Shown: positions 13,287-21,323 of the stretch, piece by piece | Layout of the letters: each line of letters starts with the position of its first letter | Position numbering within the stretch: the stretch's first letter is position 1 | IMG/VR virus record: IMGVR_UViG_3300048592_000125 | Span: 1 to 30,352 of that record | Source: a virus | Strand: one strand, 5' to 3' | DNA: 30,352 nucleotides | Position numbers and translations under genes: made by a program | The notes under the pieces: generated by a model | What the model was told of the DNA's origin: nothing | Database searches by the model: none | The model's input: only the letters and a program-made list of their open reading frames with translations

Positions 13287-15749
13287 CTACGCTGAACCCA
13301 GCCAGTAGACAACGGAGGGAACGACAACGCCGGTGGCCCTAGCGATGCCCGCCACAGTGGTGAGGCCGATTGAGGTTCCCACCGCCCCAGCTGTGGCAGC
13401 CGCCTGTCCTTCAGCCGCCGAGATGCCTGCTGACACGGCGATGGAGGAGAAGGACGCCCGCGCCACGACAGACACAGCGGCAACGCCCTGCGCTGTGCCG
13501 ACGGCTGACGCGAGCGCCCTTCCAGACCCGAGCACGGTCGCCGCTCCGTTGCTCGAGCCTATCGCATCGGCATACTCGGCAAAGCTGGTGAATGCCTGAG
13601 TGGTTGCCTGTCCTGTCGCCGCAGCGACCGCATCCCCATATGCCGCAAGTTGACCCGCGACAGTGGCAATACTGTCAGAACTTGCAATAGCGTCAGCATT
13701 TGACGCCCCAAGTCCTGAGGTAGTCGACGATCCCGCAGCGCTCGCGCTCGTCGAAGCGCTCGCAGCAGCGACACCAGACACGCTCGCTTGGCCCGTAGAC
13801 GAAGCGACAGAGCCGGAGGCGGTGAGTCCTAGTACAGTACCCCCGGCAGTGACCGCCCAGACCGCTGAGAACGTCGCCGCGCCAACGCCGCTCACACTTG
13901 CGGCACTGACAGAACTACCTACAGCACTGAAGCTAGCAGCGGCATTGCCATTGACGCTAGCCGCGCCAGCTGCCGAACCAACAGCCTGAGCTCGAGCGCC
14001 GAACGACCCTGTAACCGTAGCCGAACCCGAGGCACTCGCTGTCGCCGCGGCACTAGCGGCAGCCAGGAAGGATGCGGTTGCCTGACCGGTGACACTGACA
14101 GTGCTATTCGCGTTAGCTCTCGCCTGAGCAGTCGCAGTCGACGAGCCCGCCGATGAGCCAACGGTGTCAAACCCGGCGGCGGCTTGGACCGACGACGAGG
14201 CAACACCAGCCGCAGAGCCAGCCGATGCTGCCTGCGCGGCAGCGATAGCCGAGACTGACGCAACGCCAGAGACATTGCCCACACCTCCTGCATGAGCAGC
14301 ACCAACGCCAGAGGCAGTGGCCGAGCCAGCAGAAGTGCCCACAGACCCTGTGGCAACTTCCTTGAGGACGACGAGGAACAGGAGGTTCTCGTCGTCGCTG
14401 TCGCCGGTGTACGTGAACGACGTCGAGACCGCCGTTCCGCTGCTCGGGATCTCCTTCCACCCGACGGCGATGGCGGGGGTGCCGGCGTCGGCGTTCGAGT
14501 AGAACTGCTGGGTCGTCGGACCCGGCGCCATGATGAAGTCGTTGCTGAACACCTGATTGGTCGAGGTGTCGCAAGACCCATAGCTGTCGTTGCACCAGAA
14601 GGCGAGCGCGAGGCCGCCAGCTGCTGTCGTGTTGGCCGTCGTCGCGGTGCCGGACGTCTTGGCCGGGGTCGACAGGTTCGTCGTCGCCGTCGCCGAGACG
14701 TCGATCTCGACCTCGCCCTCGATCTCGATGAAGAAGACGTTCTCGCCGGACCCGGAGCCAGTGTAGCTCGGGTCGAAACTGCTCTCCGTACCGTCCGAGA
14801 CCTTGCGGAACAGGGCGGCGCCGACGGCGGTGCCGCTGCGCTCCTGCATTTCCCGCGTCCAGCCCGTCACCGTGACGTCGGACGTCGCGTCCTTGTCTAT
14901 GGCCACGAAGGCGAACAGGGTGTTACCGGACGTCGGCGTGAAGGGGATCGTCACCGCGCCGGGCGTCGGGTAGTTCGCCGCGCTGCCGCTGTTGACCACC
15001 TTGAGGGTGGTCGCTTGCACCTGCTGGATCCGCATCCCGACCCAGCCGGGCCGGACGCTCAGGCTGTTCGTCGCGACCTGAATGTTGCCGGTCGAGCCGG
15101 CGGTGTCCTTCACGGCGAGGCCGATGGACCCCGAAATGTCGGCGCCGGACGTTGTGCCGTTCGACTGGAGCCGCTTCCACGACGTCGTCGGATCGATCAG
15201 GCCGACGGTGCCGTAGCCGCTCGCGCCGCTAGCGACAGACGGATCCGTGGCGGCGTCCCAGTTCGACCATGTCGCGTTTCGGCCGGTCGACAGGAAGACA
15301 ACGATGCACTCATCATCAATAGTGGTCGTGAAGTTGGCCGTGACCGGAGTCGTCGAGCCGCTACCGTTGGTGCCGGTCTGCGTCTCGACAATGTCAAACT
15401 CGTAGCCGAGGGCCGGCGCGAGCGTGATGGCGCCGCGCAGGGCGACCGTCGTGCCGCCGCGCGAGAAGGTCCAGTCCGGATCCGCGTTGCCGTAGATGTG
15501 CGACCAGACGAACTCTTTCGAGATGGCGGCGTCGCTGCCGCTGGTCGAGTTGGAGGTGGTCGGCGAATTTCCGATGGCCGTCCAGTCGCCCGACGTGACC
15601 GGCGCCGGCGTGACGCCGGCGCGCACGCCGACTCGCGCGAGGAACAGGTCACCGCGCTTGATGTTGTTCGGCTTGGTGAAGTCGAAGTCAGCCGAGCCCT
15701 GCGCGATAGTTCTGCTGTCACCGGTCTTGAGGTACCACTTCGTAGCCAT
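13287..15749 (-). CDS. Large adhesin/fibre protein with 20-residue tandem repeats
   Basis: An 820-residue protein with three parts. Residues 1-245 and about 245-465 look like two diverged copies of a beta-sandwich domain: each has a GD/GN plus LFxAxV strand, a Trp-containing middle, a stretch like GSGSTTP or GSGSGEN, and a closing strand (VGMRIQQ, or LLFLVVLKE). Residues 470-809 are about 17 degenerate repeats of 20 residues made of Ala, Ser, Gly, Val and Thr. The last 11 residues are hydrophobic (VVPSVVYWLGS). It is probably a virion surface or side-fibre protein: paired binding domains on a repetitive shaft. No chaperone domain or signal peptide is seen. The repeats lack charged residues almost completely. 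The N-terminal two thirds use very GC-rich third codon positions, suggesting a different origin from its neighbours. Confidence 0.7.
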   Translation of the reverse strand: MATKWYLKTGDSRTIAQGSADFDFTKPNNIKRGDLFLARVGVRAGVTPAPVTSGDWTAIGNSPTTSNSTSGSDAAISKEFVWSHIYGNADPDWTFSRGGTTVALRGAITLAPALGYEFDIVETQTGTNGSGSTTPVTANFTTTIDDECIVVFLSTGRNATWSNWDAATDPSVASGASGYGTVGLIDPTTSWKRLQSNGTTSGADISGSIGLAVKDTAGSTGNIQVATNSLSVRPGWVGMRIQQVQATTLKVVNSGSAANYPTPGAVTIPFTPTSGNTLFAFVAIDKDATSDVTVTGWTREMQERSGTAVGAALFRKVSDGTESSFDPSYTGSGSGENVFFIEIEGEVEIDVSATATTNLSTPAKTSGTATTANTTAAGGLALAFWCNDSYGSCDTSTNQVFSNDFIMAPGPTTQQFYSNADAGTPAIAVGWKEIPSSGTAVSTSFTYTGDSDDENLLFLVVLKEVATGSVGTSAGSATASGVGAAHAGGVGNVSGVASVSAIAAAQAASAGSAAGVASSSVQAAAGFDTVGSSAGSSTATAQARANANSTVSVTGQATASFLAAASAAATASASGSATVTGSFGARAQAVGSAAGAASVNGNAAASFSAVGSSVSAASVSGVGAATFSAVWAVTAGGTVLGLTASGSVASSTGQASVSGVAAASASTSASAAGSSTTSGLGASNADAIASSDSIATVAGQLAAYGDAVAAATGQATTQAFTSFAEYADAIGSSNGAATVLGSGRALASAVGTAQGVAAVSVVARASFSSIAVSAGISAAEGQAAATAGAVGTSIGLTTVAGIARATGVVVPSVVYWLGSA
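13323..14342 (-). repeat. About 17 degenerate 60-bp (20-codon) tandem repeats
   Basis: Within the 820-residue protein, units start with Val/Ile-Gly/Ala-Ser/Thr, have Gly near position 6, a beta-like Ala-Ser/Thr-Val run at 8-10, and alternating Ala in 12-20. Examples of unit starts are VGSAAGAASVNG, VGSSVSAASVSG, IGSSNGAATVLG and VGTAQGVAAVSV. Fourteen of the first sixteen units are exactly 20 residues; the others are 18 and 22. The DNA repeats are too diverged to be a CRISPR or recent amplification, so the period is kept by protein structure, probably a beta-solenoid or trimeric fibre. Confidence 0.8.
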
Positions 15750-15768
15750 ATCATTGCCCCGAAAAGTT

Positions 15769-15835
15769 GCCGGGCGTCTTCAGCCCTACTGGCCCGGCTC
15801 AGTAGCCCCGTGGGGCAGTCGGGGTATGGCTGAAG
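15769..15835 (-). promoter_or_regulatory. Interleaved stem-loops ahead of the large fibre gene
   Basis: The 86-base gap between two structural genes is packed with inverted repeats. GCCGGGC (15769-15775) pairs with GCCCGGC (15792-15798), CTTCAGCC (15778-15785) pairs with GGCTGAAG (15828-15835), CTACTG pairs with CAGTAG (15786-15805) and GCCCC pairs with GGGGC (15805-15816). The first two pairs interleave, so they form either a pseudoknot or alternative folds. On the transcribed (-) strand the region follows the stop of the preceding gene immediately and ends with AACTTTTC, a weak terminator-like tract. Confidence 0.55.
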
Positions 15836-16276
15836 TCAGTCTTCGGTGATAGTGCTGGTCGTCAGGATACGGGGAGTGACACCGTTGGCCAGCGCGATGT
15901 TCGGCGACAGCGCTCCCTTGTACAGCAGCTTGCCCGTCGAGCTTGCCGCCGTGCCGATGCCGAAGTGGGTCAGGGTCGCGGAGTTGCCAGACGTGCCGGC
16001 AGCGAACACGATATCCGCCACAGGAGACACCGAGTTGCCGGTGACGGTCCAGCCGCCGGTGGTTCTCGCGACAGCCACACGAGCGTAGTTGGTATAGTTG
16101 CCCGTGGAGACCTCGTTCGTCGTCTGGTTGCCGTTCTCTCCTGGATCAGCGGTGTGCAGAGAGACGTAGAGGTTGGTGAGCGGAGACGCCGATGCGTTGT
16201 CGGCAATGTTCGCGATTGCCGTGGCATTGAAGATGAGCTTGAGCAGGTCGTTCTCGAAGGTATCGCCCTTGGACAT
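15836..16276 (-). CDS. Gp80-like tail-fibre-associated protein
   Basis: A 146-residue protein. The pattern SLHTADPGENGNQTTNEVS, then YARVAVARTTGGW, ADIVFAAGTSG, LTHFGIGTA and LLYKGALS belongs to a widespread phage family (often listed as Gp80 or tail fibre protein) found near tail fibres. The fold is beta-rich and the protein probably forms part of the distal fibre or receptor-binding complex. Start ATG 16276 is chosen because AAGGAG lies 7-8 bases upstream; a longer frame to 16453 would add 59 residues that are shadow of the upstream gene. It sits between the upstream small fibre genes and the structured gap before the large repeat fibre. Confidence 0.75.
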   Translation of the reverse strand: MSKGDTFENDLLKLIFNATAIANIADNASASPLTNLYVSLHTADPGENGNQTTNEVSTGNYTNYARVAVARTTGGWTVTGNSVSPVADIVFAAGTSGNSATLTHFGIGTAASSTGKLLYKGALSPNIALANGVTPRILTTSTITED

Positions 16277-16286
16277 GAAAGTCTCC

Positions 16287-16718
16287 TTACCTGAAGTCTG
16301 CGGCGGCCAGCGCGCCGAGGATAGTGGTGCCACCGTCAATCGTGTCGAAGACAAAACAGTCGATGGCGTTCGGGTCTTGCGTGAGGTTAGGAACTCCTCC
16401 CGCGGGCCAAAGCACGTTGTTTGGCCAGGCAACGGTGTGGCCTCCCACACCATTCTGTTTGAAGTAGACCACCAGTCGCTGAGCGAAGCTGGCAGTCGGT
16501 AGCCCAGTGAAGTTCACCGTGGTCACGTCCTGATCGAGGTTCACCAGGATCGTAGACGCGACATTGAACGGGATCTGAAGCACTCCTGCAGCCGGAGCGT
16601 ATGGCTGGAGAGCGTACTTCGGAACAGCGGGAGCCGGGCCCTGAGGCCCGGCTGACACCACTCGAACGATGGAAGGGCCACTGTACACATTCACTCGGAC
16701 GATGGCCGGGCTAGGCAT
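16287..16718 (-). CDS. Small fibre-associated protein
   Basis: A 143-residue protein, Pro/Ala-rich at first (SIVRVVSAGPQGPAPAVPKY), followed by a beta-rich domain: LQIPFNVASTILVNLDQDVTTVNFTGLP, RLVVYFKQNG, HTVAWPNNVLWPAGG, CFVFDTIDGGTTILG. The GPQGPA string is a single collagen-like element, often used as a hinge in phage fibres. The C-terminal domain resembles small capping domains found at fibre ends in siphoviruses. It overlaps the upstream gene by 8 bases. A structural role in the fibre is inferred from context; no named family is certain. Confidence 0.65.
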   Translation of the reverse strand: MPSPAIVRVNVYSGPSIVRVVSAGPQGPAPAVPKYALQPYAPAAGVLQIPFNVASTILVNLDQDVTTVNFTGLPTASFAQRLVVYFKQNGVGGHTVAWPNNVLWPAGGVPNLTQDPNAIDCFVFDTIDGGTTILGALAAADFR

Positions 16719-17043
16719 TGACGATATAGCCCTCCGAGATAACGACGTGACCGGCGGCTAGCGTCTCACGATTGCCGTCGATCACTCGGTCAAGTTCGTA
16801 GTTCGTGATGGCCCCCAGCGGCAGGGTATTCACGGTGGCCACGGGGATGCGTCCTTCCACAGTGCCAGCCGCAGCGTTGATCGTCAGCTGGGCGTGGGAC
16901 AGTGCAAAGACGCTGTTTCCGTGGTACGCTCTGAACTCGATGGTAGACCCGGTCAGGTTGAACGCTGTCTGGTCAGAGTTCAGACACTCGAACTTGAACC
17001 GTAGGTCGTCCCCGTGCCTGCCGGGGAGATCACTATCCGCCAT
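16711..17043 (-). CDS. Small beta-rich virion protein, possible BppU-N-like
   Basis: A 110-residue protein starting MADSDLPGRHGDDLRFKFECL, then TAFNLTGSTIEFRAYHGN, LTINAAAGTVEGRIPVATV and ITNYELDRVIDGNRETLAAGHVVISEGY. The order of strands (a D-x-F-x-F strand, FNLTGSTIEF, then a turn and IDG) resembles N-terminal domains that attach fibres or receptor-binding proteins to the tail tip (BppU_N type). I cannot confirm this. It overlaps the neighbours on both sides by 8-11 bases and lies in the fibre region. Confidence 0.6.
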   Translation of the reverse strand: MADSDLPGRHGDDLRFKFECLNSDQTAFNLTGSTIEFRAYHGNSVFALSHAQLTINAAAGTVEGRIPVATVNTLPLGAITNYELDRVIDGNRETLAAGHVVISEGYIVNA

Positions 17044-17353
17044 TCTTGTCTCCTTCCAGCATCTCCAGGGCGGGCCCCGCCAGCGCTACGTGGAACGCCT
17101 TGGCCACCCGCTTGCGGACCTTCACGAGGTCTTCTGGGGATAGCTCCACAGGGCCAGGAGAGTCGACGAAGAGCTTGGCGAAGCGATAGGCCTCGAGCTT
17201 CTCGTCAACCGCGGTCATCGTCTCGTCTCCCTTGAGCGGCGTCAGGAAAGACGTAGCGATGAGTTCTCCGAGGGTCCAAGCGGCTCCCTCTTCGTTCTTG
17301 GGGATCGGCTTTCCGTAAAGATCGACGATCTGGGCGTTGCTGTCAACCTTCAT
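17033..17353 (-). CDS. Unknown helical protein after the S74 fibre
   Basis: A 106-residue protein from ATG 17353, one base after the fibre stop, with AAGG 7-8 bases upstream. It begins KVDSNAQIVDLYGKPIP and is then mainly helical (WTLGELIATSFLTPLKG, EKLEAYRFAKLFVDS, SPEDLVKVRKRVAKAF). Phage proteins beginning with LxGxPI and a helical rest are seen near tail or capsid genes, but I know no function. It could be a fibre assembly factor or tail accessory protein. A longer frame from 17371 is less likely. Confidence 0.6.
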   Translation of the reverse strand: MKVDSNAQIVDLYGKPIPKNEEGAAWTLGELIATSFLTPLKGDETMTAVDEKLEAYRFAKLFVDSPGPVELSPEDLVKVRKRVAKAFHVALAGPALEMLEGDKNGG

Positions 17354-17354
17354 G

Positions 17355-19268
17355 TCACACCTTCTCTTCAAGGGCGCTCACGCGCTGTTCAAGCCCTGCG
17401 ATCATGAACAGGGCTAGCTGATCGGCTCGCAGGCTCTGACGCTCTCGGCCATCCTCGAGCTTGTCAGAACACCACAGGCCATACCTCGAGGCATCGAGCC
17501 CCGCCGACTGGAAGGCGTAGTAGACCGCCTGGGCCGTGGGACCAACGTGGATGCGGGCATCGAGCCCCTTCTCCTCCAGCGACTGAAGCCACTGGTACTT
17601 CCCGATCATCCGAGCCATTCGCTTGGAGGCTTCAAGCTCAGGGTCAGTCAAGTACCCAAGGAGCATTTTCTCCCGAGCGTCCGAGGTGCTAATAGTACCT
17701 GTTCCCGCCCAGACAACGCTCCACCGGATACCGGTGTTTCCAAGAGTCTGGGAGTTGTCGGATCCCGGCTGAACAGAACCGCCCGTGGTGATCCTCAGTC
17801 GCTCAGTGAGAGTGCCGCCCGTGGTAGCCACGAAGAACAACAGCCTACTGGGGACCACTCCCGATGAGACGCTGCCGTCCGCCTCACCAAGGATCTGAGC
17901 GCCCCAGGTGAAGTCCGTGCCGTCGTCACCGGCGAAGGCGATTACACCTAGGTTGTCGTTTACAGCGACGGCTCCTCGAGTGCCCACAGTACCGGACATG
18001 CTCTTGGCCAGCACGAGGCGGGCATCAGAACCAGACACGGCAGCCCAGTTCACGAACATAGCGCCGGAGGTGGCAGCACCGTTGCCGTGGATCTGAAGCT
18101 CGTAGTGAGTGCTTGCCGACGAGACGCTGTTGGTGTGGTTGATGATCAGTCGACCGTTCTCTTCGAGGCGCATTGCCTCGCTGCCGCCAGCGTGAAACGC
18201 TAGCTCGTTGGAGGCAGGCACGAAGAAGCCAGTGTCTCGGTCACCGTCCAGCGACAGGAAGCCTGTGGAAGACAGGCACATATTTTCGACAGCAGTCCCC
18301 GAGCTGTTGGGAGCGGTCTTGAACACGATGCGAGCTGGCGTGTCGTTCGAGCCCCAGACCTCGTCAGCCTCTGCGACGATCTCAGCCGCAGCGCGGAACA
18401 CAGTCCCATCATCGCCCAGGAACAGGATTGAGCCGATCTGGTCGTTGAGCGACAGAGTGCCTCGAGTGCCGACGGCAGTGCCACGGGACTTGCCCAGACG
18501 AAGATAAGCGGGGTTGGCATTCGCCGACCAACGCTGAACCCAGTAGCCGTTGGCGTTTGAGTCTAGAGACTGGACCTGGCTGAGCGGAGTCAACGAGGAC
18601 TCGGCCACCTGAGCGACCGTGTGGCCATGAACGACAACGCCGTCTCCGTTCATGAGCCACGGAGTAACGTCGGTCGACGCCTGGTCCTCGAACAAGACCA
18701 CGTTGCCAGGCCCCGTCTGAACCACACGGAGGGCATTCGTGGCATTATTGGCGATGGACCTCATCTCGCCTACCACGTCAAACGCGAAGGCAGGCGAAGC
18801 CGTATTGATGCCCACTCGGTTGCCCGACGAGTCGACATACAGCAACGAGGTATCCACAACCAGGTTGCCAGTGAGCGTCATGGTCCCCGCCACAGACACA
18901 GTCGAGCTGAAGGCGGCGGCGCCCACAACATCGAAGGTAGTAGCAGGAGTAGCCGTGCCGACGCCCACTCGGTTGTTTGTGGCGTCGATCCGGAAGGTAT
19001 TGGTGTCGGCAGTCATGCTGCCAGTCAACGTCAGCCCTGTGAACGTCGGCGAGCTGCCGGTTCCCAGGCCTAGCGCAGTCCTCGCAGCGTTGACGTCCGC
19101 CGCGTTGAGGAACGTTCCCATCTCGGTGATGAACTGAGAGCCCACCGCCATCGTATTGAGAATGTCTCTCAGGTCGGACATGAGGAACGTGTAAACGCCA
19201 GACCCAGGATTGCCCAGCGTATTGTAGTCGCGGAGATCGTTGTCGATCTGGTCTTGCAAGGCAGTCAT
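17355..19268 (-). CDS. Tail fibre with C-terminal S74 intramolecular chaperone
   Basis: A 637-residue fibre. The N-terminal 80 residues are helical (LQDQIDNDLRDYNTLG, then GSQFITEMGTFLNAADVNAARTALG), probably the attachment part. The middle contains repeated trimeric beta elements with N-RVGVG/GINTASP and FDVVG motifs. Near residue 529 the sequence TSDAREK marks the start of an S74 peptidase-type chaperone of about 109 residues: it assists trimerisation and then cleaves itself at the Ser-Asp bond. The final LFMIAGLEQRVSALEEKV is the usual C-terminal coiled coil. The upstream stop and this start overlap by 4 bases with the tail-tip gene. It probably recognises the host surface. Confidence 0.88.
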   Translation of the reverse strand: MTALQDQIDNDLRDYNTLGNPGSGVYTFLMSDLRDILNTMAVGSQFITEMGTFLNAADVNAARTALGLGTGSSPTFTGLTLTGSMTADTNTFRIDATNNRVGVGTATPATTFDVVGAAAFSSTVSVAGTMTLTGNLVVDTSLLYVDSSGNRVGINTASPAFAFDVVGEMRSIANNATNALRVVQTGPGNVVLFEDQASTDVTPWLMNGDGVVVHGHTVAQVAESSLTPLSQVQSLDSNANGYWVQRWSANANPAYLRLGKSRGTAVGTRGTLSLNDQIGSILFLGDDGTVFRAAAEIVAEADEVWGSNDTPARIVFKTAPNSSGTAVENMCLSSTGFLSLDGDRDTGFFVPASNELAFHAGGSEAMRLEENGRLIINHTNSVSSASTHYELQIHGNGAATSGAMFVNWAAVSGSDARLVLAKSMSGTVGTRGAVAVNDNLGVIAFAGDDGTDFTWGAQILGEADGSVSSGVVPSRLLFFVATTGGTLTERLRITTGGSVQPGSDNSQTLGNTGIRWSVVWAGTGTISTSDAREKMLLGYLTDPELEASKRMARMIGKYQWLQSLEEKGLDARIHVGPTAQAVYYAFQSAGLDASRYGLWCSDKLEDGRERQSLRADQLALFMIAGLEQRVSALEEKV

Positions 19269-21322
19269 TGCGGCATCCTAATCGGGTTGTTTCGGGCGGG
19301 CTTCCGCGGCGACTCTACTCCAGAGAAATTCACCGACGCGACGAAGTAGTAGTAAGTGTTCCGCGGCTTGGCTTTGGTGTCACTTACCGTGAAGCGTGTT
19401 CCTTCTCCGCCAGTCTGTGTCGCTACGAGTTCACCGGCCCTCGAGTTGTTCGTCTTGCTGCGATACAGCCGGAACGAAGCGAACCGGTCAGGCTCATCAG
19501 GAGCTGTGGCGGTAACATCAACCTGAGATGCCGAGATAACCGCAGCTCGGATATTCCCCGGGATCTTCGGTGCCACAGGATCACCTATCGCGGCGAAGTC
19601 CTCGATGACTTCCCACTCGCCAGGAGACCCGTCTCCGGCTCGAAGACGAACCCTGAAGTCGTACAGGCCGCCGTCGTTCAGGTTACGGATCTCGACGGTG
19701 TTCTCCTCGCGGATACCGCCGATAGAGTTCCAGATGTTCCGATTAGCTCTGGACCACTGGAACTCGAAGTTCACATTGTCGCCTTTCTCCTTGTTGGTGT
19801 TCCGCTCTGGAACATCAGCACTGAGGATCACGTTTACCCGACGCTGGCCGTTGACTTTCTCGACCTCGGTCACCGCGGTGAAGTTAGTCACAGCCGGGAC
19901 AGCATCCTCTCCCAAGCTGCTCGGGTTGACTGGCTCGTCGCCCTCCTCAATAGCGGGATCGAAGTCATAGAGAGTAGACTCCACAGAGGCAATCTGCATC
20001 TCTACGGTGAGCTCTTCCTCGTCGAAAGCGATACTGACCACTTCGAAGATGCCTGCTTGAATGTCGAGGTCCACGTAGTCTATCGTGATGAACCGTTCAG
20101 TCCAGGCCATCAGTCCGGTGATATCCGTAACGATGGTTCCCTGGTAGGCAGGGTTCAGCTTCTGATCCATGATCTTGGCAATTCGCCGAGCATGGTTGTG
20201 GTTGTCGATAGAGAACAGGTCGAGCGTAGTGTTCTTGACCGCCCCTCCCGACTTCCTCAGCATCTTCTGGTTGACCCACGGATCACTGGTGACCGGCGTG
20301 TAGTTGGCGTTCTTGTTCGTGTAGCGGATGATGATCTCGTTGGCCTCTTGGATCGGCGACGAGGCATCCGCTATATCAGCCATCAGAATGTGAATGTCCT
20401 CGATATGAACCGTGGGCTCTTCCCACCGTCCCACCTTGAACCCCACCTTCCCGTTAGACTTCAGGAACAGGCGGCCATCCATTGCGGCGTTTAGCCGGTT
20501 GATCACGTCCTTGGGCTTCTCTGTCATCTTCCACGACAGAGAGCCGTGGTACCGGCGCTCAGTACCCCCCGACTTGGTGTTGACCAAGCTGTCGGCATGA
20601 GTGGCTGCCTTAGCAAAGTCGTCCTCGTCGATCAGCGACATTGGGATGCCAGCTCCGTCGGGATGCGTCAGGTAGTATAGCATCAGCAACGGCAGGTTAG
20701 ACGTCCACCGGTAAGTCCCAGTGCGAGGATCATAGGGCTTCGCGAAACGACCTAGCACGTTTACCAGTGGGATGCGGTTCGGGTACACCTTGGCCACCCG
20801 AGACGGGCCTACGGCGTCAGCATAGACAAGCGCTGTCGCCAGTCCGTCGCCCCGCCACTTGCGATCCACGATACTGGTGAAGGCCGACATGAGAGAGGCA
20901 TAGACAGAGCTGCGATCCTCACCCGTCCGCCACTCTAGCCTCACGATGTTCCGCTTATCGTAGGGCTTGCTCTTGATCCAACCATCACTGTCCATGATGA
21001 CAGATCGACTGTCCACGAACCACTCCTCGTAGCCGTCCACAGGTCCCTGGCCGAAGTACACGATCAGCCAGAGAGCGTTCTCCAGCGTCTCGAGGAAGAT
21101 CAGCGGGCCACCTGTGCGAACTCGACCAGCGTGAACGATACGCTCCGGGGTAGACTGGCGGAACACCTGCTGAATGTCGTCAGGCTTGGGCTGCTTGACC
21201 ATCAGCATCTGGATGAGCGCAAGGCCGACATTCAGCAGGACGCTGAAGATCATGGAGCCGGTGATACCGAGCGCTGCGAAGCCAGACGAGACGACGGCGA
21301 AGACAGCTCCTAAGAACGGCAT
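19265..21322 (-). CDS. Tail tip / host specificity protein (gpJ-like hub)
   Basis: A 685-residue tail-tip protein. The N-terminus has a hydrophobic segment (GSMIFSVLLNVGLALIQMLMV, residues 21-41) typical of lambda gpJ-like proteins. It continues with IVHAGRVRTGGPLIFLE and LWLIVYFGQGPVDGYEEWFVD. The middle (KPKDVINRLNAAMDGRLFLKSNGKVGFKVG) is the hub or tail_3 domain. From about residue 480 two fibronectin type III-like domains follow (AVTNFTAVTE to YDFRVRLRAGDGS, and PGNIRAAVISASQVDV to YYYFVASVNFSG). It closes the tail tip and holds fibres. Length is about half of lambda J. It follows the tail peptidase-like gene by 1 base. Confidence 0.82.
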   Translation of the reverse strand: MPFLGAVFAVVSSGFAALGITGSMIFSVLLNVGLALIQMLMVKQPKPDDIQQVFRQSTPERIVHAGRVRTGGPLIFLETLENALWLIVYFGQGPVDGYEEWFVDSRSVIMDSDGWIKSKPYDKRNIVRLEWRTGEDRSSVYASLMSAFTSIVDRKWRGDGLATALVYADAVGPSRVAKVYPNRIPLVNVLGRFAKPYDPRTGTYRWTSNLPLLMLYYLTHPDGAGIPMSLIDEDDFAKAATHADSLVNTKSGGTERRYHGSLSWKMTEKPKDVINRLNAAMDGRLFLKSNGKVGFKVGRWEEPTVHIEDIHILMADIADASSPIQEANEIIIRYTNKNANYTPVTSDPWVNQKMLRKSGGAVKNTTLDLFSIDNHNHARRIAKIMDQKLNPAYQGTIVTDITGLMAWTERFITIDYVDLDIQAGIFEVVSIAFDEEELTVEMQIASVESTLYDFDPAIEEGDEPVNPSSLGEDAVPAVTNFTAVTEVEKVNGQRRVNVILSADVPERNTNKEKGDNVNFEFQWSRANRNIWNSIGGIREENTVEIRNLNDGGLYDFRVRLRAGDGSPGEWEVIEDFAAIGDPVAPKIPGNIRAAVISASQVDVTATAPDEPDRFASFRLYRSKTNNSRAGELVATQTGGEGTRFTVSDTKAKPRNTYYYFVASVNFSGVESPRKPARNNPIRMPQ

Positions 21323-21323
21323 G

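Noticed and set aside
13323-14342. CRISPR-like or satellite DNA repeat
   Set aside because: The period of 60 bases is coding, with diverged DNA and no spacers; it is a protein repeat.
14292-15833. A 513-codon open frame on the + strand
   Set aside because: It is antisense to the large fibre gene, is extremely Arg-rich, has no motif or ribosome-binding site, and is explained by GC-rich third codon positions of the real gene.
16277-16453. Longer N-terminus for the Gp80-like protein
   Set aside because: The added 59 residues are shadow of the upstream gene and AAGGAG lies directly before ATG 16276.
19268-20494. A 408-codon open frame on the + strand
   Set aside because: It lies wholly opposite the tail-tip gene, whose domains are clear; the composition is that of a shadow frame.
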